A stretch of DNA of 35,418 bases from positions 1-35,418 of the IMG/VR virus record IMGVR_UViG_3300020471_000869; one strand, 5' to 3'. The notes under the pieces are model-generated. The model was not told the DNA's origin. It made no database searches and was given only the letters and a program-made list of their open reading frames with translations. This DNA comes from a virus. Below, one piece after another: positions 32,701 through 35,418 of this stretch; the stretch's first letter is position 1; each line of letters begins with the position of its first letter. Both the position numbers and the translations under genes were made by a program.

Positions 32701-33151
32701 TGACACTTTAGTAGAAATGAAAACAGCAGAGTTATCAGCAAGCGACTATACAGTGACATTAAGCTCTGCAACAACGGTACAATCAATTTTTGGTGCTTAT
32801 ATGGAATTAGTGTTTGACCCAAACACAAATTTAATAGCCTGTTTGTATCAACAAACTTCTTCTGGAACATATCAATGGAATTTTTATTCAACAGCAATAC
32901 AAGTAGGTTATGACTCTACGAATTTAACGAGTACTAATTTTTTGGGTATTGCAGACGCAGCAATTAGTGACACCGCCACAGGGACAGTAATTCTTGAAGG
33001 TGCTGTTATTGAAGGATTATCAAGTTTAACTATCGGCAGTACCTATTACGTTTTACCGACAGGTGCTTTATCTACCAGTGCAGGGACACCAAGCGTCACA
33101 TTGGGAATGGCAATATCCGCAACAGCAATCAACATGAGAGGTGCTACATGA
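29762..33151 (+). CDS. long tail fibre/spike with chitin-binding-like repeats, 1129 aa
   Basis: Residues 1-92 are a virion-attachment-like beta domain (FGEVEAQYFDDAGDPLSSGTITFYESGT). Residues 95-230 hold three repeats of about 45 residues with pattern W-x-x-x-x-x-Y-x-x-x-x-x-V, Y-x-S-(L/I), N-N-x-P, YW, close to CBM5/12 carbohydrate modules. Residues 232-420 are Ala/Thr/Ser/Asn/Glu repeats. A linker with AEINKLDGMTSSKAELNVL follows, then a beta-propeller-like domain of about 50-residue repeats (630-1050) and a short C-terminal cap. It probably binds host polysaccharide. It overlaps the next gene by ATGA. Confidence 0.88.
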   Translation: MARFGEVEAQYFDDAGDPLSSGTITFYESGTTTLKTTYSDINQTIPNTNPVVLTAAGRQPAIFFSGTAKAVLATSGGTQIVSADPVGETSANFGDAWVATKIYDANAVVIGSDGVYYRSLAAGNQNNNPTSTSGYWTLLYSIEWSTGITYQEGATATYNNILYQSIQNNNLNNVPNTATAYWTRVGIAWVSTTTYAINENVVGSDGVFYTSLQNSNLNNEPSASPSYWVGTSAAAAASATAAATSATNAATSETNAGNSATAAATSETNAATSATNAGNSATAAATSETNAATSETNASNSASAAATSATNAATSETNAGNSATAAASSATAASTSESNAAASATTASTAATNAGTSETNAATSATNASNSATAAATSATNAATSETNAATSATNAATSATASATSATASAGSATNAAASLADFNTKYLGAHATAPTGTAAGQQYFNTTSDTMFVYTGSSWTEAGSAVNGTSNRVVVTATAAQTNFSISYDVGYVDVYLNGSKLQAGVDFTATNGATVVLTSGAAAGDIVDMVAYGAFNVANVYTQTESDARFAQLSNNLSDLASASTALTNLGLTADAAEINKLDGMTSSKAELNVLTGIPATLTPTEVGYLDGVTSNIQTQINNVGGGNEASFVADGTISSKAPVILKSDGKAQAVAQTAISTAFGTPALMQSGEGGDYPSMCYHEAENCVVMGYSDSNNNYYGTIVCGTIDSATKTITWDWANRLVHYSAVGQSAYYHSLVYSQRGGNNRVGVFFRGNSLRGHCQVISVSGTTPSTTGAISQFSNNYQTQNISAAIDSTTSSSSTVMVSYYEAWGGGTGNKQLLRAFEVGSSSMGYGSEYDMTSDFSSTGFTSLVYHTPTSQFCIFGRDDTNSYYGEMGTITSSGTSISSVNNVTTYSSSTTYVPKVSYDSNTDKILLTFHDSTNGKCFSVSCSGTTLSLGGASATTFESNNITSNPHGNVYDPIAKKFLIVYGDYTDTLVEMKTAELSASDYTVTLSSATTVQSIFGAYMELVFDPNTNLIACLYQQTSSGTYQWNFYSTAIQVGYDSTNLTSTNFLGIADAAISDTATGTVILEGAVIEGLSSLTIGSTYYVLPTGALSTSAGTPSVTLGMAISATAINMRGAT
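30455..31020 (+). repeat. low-complexity Ala/Thr/Ser/Asn/Glu repeat inside the tail fibre gene
   Basis: About 190 codons of 7-residue-like variants of ATSATNA, ATSETNA and GNSATAA. This kind of shaft repeat is common in stf-type fibres. DNA copies vary at third positions, so the protein pattern is conserved more than the DNA. It also generates long false frames on the other strand. Confidence 0.8.
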
Positions 33152-33471
33152 GCAAGTGTTTAGTTTTTAAATCTGATGACGCAGACGAAAGCCGAAGGAA
33201 TTTGTGTCCTTATTTGTTCGATGATGATAAGCCGTTACAGATAAGCTCTGAAAAAATAACAGTTGGTGATTTGTCATCTCCTGATTTTCACATTGGCGAT
33301 ATGACGGATGAAAATAGCACTCTTTATGAAAACGTAACTGCTCCTGAAGATTGGGCGGGATGCAAGTACAAATTTGATGGAACAACGTGGACAGCAGTGG
33401 ATGGTTGGGTTGACCCAAAAGAGCAAAGAATAGCGGAACTGCAAGCCCAAATTGATGCTTTAAGAGCATAG
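33148..33471 (+). CDS. small tail-associated protein, possible fibre chaperone, 107 aa
   Basis: An acidic protein with two short Trp/Asp-rich segments (APEDWAGCKYKFDGTTWTAVDGW) and a C-terminal coiled helix EQRIAELQAQIDALRA. A small gene with a C-terminal coiled coil between two tail genes recalls tail-fibre assembly chaperones, but no Tfa motif is clear. The start overlaps the upstream gene (ATGA). Confidence 0.7.
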   Translation: MSKCLVFKSDDADESRRNLCPYLFDDDKPLQISSEKITVGDLSSPDFHIGDMTDENSTLYENVTAPEDWAGCKYKFDGTTWTAVDGWVDPKEQRIAELQAQIDALRA

Positions 33472-33481
33472 AGGTACAGCC

Positions 33482-35418
33482 ATGAGTAATGCAAGAAACA
33501 TAGGTGATAGTGCTCCGGTAATTAATTTTCTGGACAATGTCACATCGGACGTACAAACGCAGCTTAATACGCTCGATACCGCAATCGGTAACGTAAGCGT
33601 TACAAGTGGCTCACTTACTAAAACCTTTGCGGCTGATGAAGTGGCAACGATTACTTTGTCAGGAAATGTTCTCGCACCAGTAGTAACGGCAACAAAAGAA
33701 GTCGCACAAACAGGTGTCACTAATAATTCTTGGGATGCTGCGGCAGGAAGTTATACGTTAGAAAATTCTGCACCCGCAACGACTTTAAACTTTAGTTTTT
33801 ATGAAATTTCAAGCGCAACTTATGACAGTACAACCTTTAGTACTCCTCAAGAAGCGGTATTGCAAGGAGTAGCTTTTAAAACTGATGGAACTAAGATGTT
33901 TGTTACTGGCAGTCAAGACAAGAAAGTGCAGCAGTACAGTCTTAGTACAGCTTGGGACATTAGTACGGCTAGCTTTGACAGTGTGGATTTTAGTTTATCG
34001 AGTCAAGATACTTTTCCTACAGGTTTGACTTTTAGTGCAGATGGAACTGAGCTATATGCCGTTGGAAATACTAACGGAAATACATACCAATATTCACTTT
34101 CAAGTGCATTTGATATGACAAGTGCCAGTTATACACGCACATATACATCTTCTTCTCAAGACAATGACCCACAGGGTGTGCAGTTTAACTCAAGCGGTAC
34201 TCGAATGTTTATTGCAGGTAAGCAAAATCATGCAATTTGTGAGTATGAATTGAGTACGGCATGGGACATATCAACCGCCAGTTACACAGATAGTTTTTCG
34301 GTTTCGTCACAAACAACTTCACTAAGTGATGTGGCATTTGACGATACAGGTAAAAAAATGTTCGTCATAGCTAATTCACCTGATGAAATTTTCCAGTACA
34401 ACTTAACAACTGCTTTTGATGTTAGCACCGCTAGTTATTCTAATAAGAATTTTAGTTATGCTAACCAAGAAGCGGATGGTATGGGATTAGCTTTTAACAA
34501 TGATGGAACAAAATTCTATATAGCGGGTGCAGATGGTGACCACATTGTCGAATATGACATGACAGGCAGCAGTTTGTCTCTTGGCTCTGGTTCGTTTGCA
34601 AGTGGTGATGTCGGAAAAACAATTTATGCCAATTCTGGAAGTGTTGTTTTAACAGATACCGCCGGTTCATATACAGTTGTCACAGCACTGTCATCAACCA
34701 ATCAAGTAGCCTCTGGCGATTGGACGATGTACGCCTTAGTCTACGACTCGACTGCTGATGTCATTAAACTAAGTAACTATGCAGAGGGTTATGACCTTGC
34801 AAGTTTAGTTTCTGACGGTGTGAGTGGAAATGTGAATCAGGACAATAATCCAAACGGTGTAGCCTTTAGTGCTGACGGAAGCAAGATGTACACTGTAGGG
34901 TCAAATGGCGATGCAGTATATGAATATGCGTTATCAACAGCTTTCAATCCCTCGACTTTAACCTATACACAAAATTTCAGTGTTGCCTCATTGTTAGCAT
35001 CACCGGAAGGAATATTTTTCAAACCGGATGGCACAAAATTTTTTATAATTGATGCAAATAATTATAACGATGGCACTCAAGGTGTTTATGCCTATGACAT
35101 GAGTACAGCTTGGGATATTTCAACAGCTAGTTATAACAGCGATTACATAACTATCGGTGGTACAAATAACGGCCCGCGAGATGTTTGGTTTTCTAGTGAC
35201 GGAACAAAAATGTTTTGGTGCGGAGCGCAAGGTAACCAAACTGTTTATAAATGGACATTAAGCACCGCATGGGATGTCAGTACGGCTACAGCAACGCAAA
35301 GTTTAAATATAAATGTTCAAGAAACAGCCGTTAAAGGTCTTGTGCTTTCGAGTGATGGTACAAAACTTTTCACAATCGGTCAGGGCTTTGACACAATTAA
35401 TCAATGGACAATGAGCAC
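33482..35418 (+). CDS. tail/spike protein with beta-propeller repeats (runs off the right edge)
   Basis: The frame opens at ATG 33482 (AGAGG upstream) and stays open to the last base, at least 645 residues. After an N-terminal about 110 residues (NIGDSAPVINFLDNVTSDVQTQLNTLD), repeats of about 50 residues recur. Each has a strand GVAFKTDGTKMFVTG and a motif LSTAWDISTAS, at nucleotides near 33948, 34090, 34250, 34403, 34940, 35100 and 35260, with a fragment at 35412. Between the fourth and fifth lies an insert of about 90-120 residues (GDVGKTIYANSGSVVLTDTAGS). This is a beta-propeller-type domain, probably for receptor binding. The C-terminus may be the fragment at 1-240. Confidence 0.85.
   Translation, partial: MSNARNIGDSAPVINFLDNVTSDVQTQLNTLDTAIGNVSVTSGSLTKTFAADEVATITLSGNVLAPVVTATKEVAQTGVTNNSWDAAAGSYTLENSAPATTLNFSFYEISSATYDSTTFSTPQEAVLQGVAFKTDGTKMFVTGSQDKKVQQYSLSTAWDISTASFDSVDFSLSSQDTFPTGLTFSADGTELYAVGNTNGNTYQYSLSSAFDMTSASYTRTYTSSSQDNDPQGVQFNSSGTRMFIAGKQNHAICEYELSTAWDISTASYTDSFSVSSQTTSLSDVAFDDTGKKMFVIANSPDEIFQYNLTTAFDVSTASYSNKNFSYANQEADGMGLAFNNDGTKFYIAGADGDHIVEYDMTGSSLSLGSGSFASGDVGKTIYANSGSVVLTDTAGSYTVVTALSSTNQVASGDWTMYALVYDSTADVIKLSNYAEGYDLASLVSDGVSGNVNQDNNPNGVAFSADGSKMYTVGSNGDAVYEYALSTAFNPSTLTYTQNFSVASLLASPEGIFFKPDGTKFFIIDANNYNDGTQGVYAYDMSTAWDISTASYNSDYITIGGTNNGPRDVWFSSDGTKMFWCGAQGNQTVYKWTLSTAWDVSTATATQSLNINVQETAVKGLVLSSDGTKLFTIGQGFDTINQWTMS

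Noticed and set aside
1-35418. tRNA genes, CRISPR arrays, integrase, transposons
   Set aside because: No gap is long enough for convincing tRNAs, no spaced direct repeats of CRISPR type and no recombinase motifs were seen; this was by eye only.
1-35418. Exact circular genome by terminal overlap
   Set aside because: First and last bases share no visible repeat and the tail frame does not continue across a direct join.

Overview
The window is almost entirely one AT-rich tailed-phage genome, or most of one, with a P22-like (podovirus) virion. The evidence is the order of the structural genes: small terminase, large terminase, P22-type portal, scaffold, P22-type coat, gp4-like adaptor, gp10-like stabiliser, gp14-like (DUF2824) protein, several DNA-ejection proteins, then tail fibre/spike genes. 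The host cannot be named. A lipoprotein signal in the lysis region points to a Gram-negative host, and the style of the tail proteins (chitin-binding-like repeats, Ala/Ser/Thr/Asn repeats, beta-propeller repeats) resembles environmental, probably aquatic, phages. I see no integrase, tRNA, CRISPR array or insertion sequence.

Layout. Positions 1-240 are the 3' end of a tail-fibre-type gene whose start is outside the window. Positions 244-3279 (+) are a lysis-type cassette: a small Cys-rich secreted protein, a coiled-coil membrane protein, a class 3 lipase, a lipoprotein, a 3TM-type holin candidate, a T4-type lysozyme with an altered active site, and a staphylococcal-type nuclease. Positions 3276-6769 (-) are a recombination module: NinG-like nuclease, possible Orf/NinB-like protein, Cro/CI-type regulator with a tiny leader ORF, SSB, YqaJ exonuclease, Rad52-type annealing protein and two unknown proteins. 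A compact divergent promoter (6800-6830) separates this from rightward early genes (6858-11124): a DUF1376 replication protein, a lambda-P-like protein and about ten small unknown proteins. Two of these early blocks begin with similar promoter/operator-like sequences.

Positions 11180-13201 (+) hold the most interesting block: a ParB-domain protein, a TET-associated-type glycosyltransferase (TAGT) and a TagD-like nucleotidyltransferase. They run by overlaps straight into small terminase, a PD-(D/E)XK nuclease-like protein and large terminase. This looks like a DNA hypermodification cassette joined to packaging, but no TET/JBP dioxygenase, cytosine methyltransferase or hydroxymethylase that would make the acceptor base is visible.

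Positions 15483-29759 are virion head, neck and ejection genes, and 29762-35418 are two long receptor-binding/tail genes with a small gene between them. The last gene runs off the right edge. Its expected C-terminus looks like the fragment at positions 1-240, so the genome may be circularly permuted with a short piece missing at the junction. A direct join of the two ends is out of frame.
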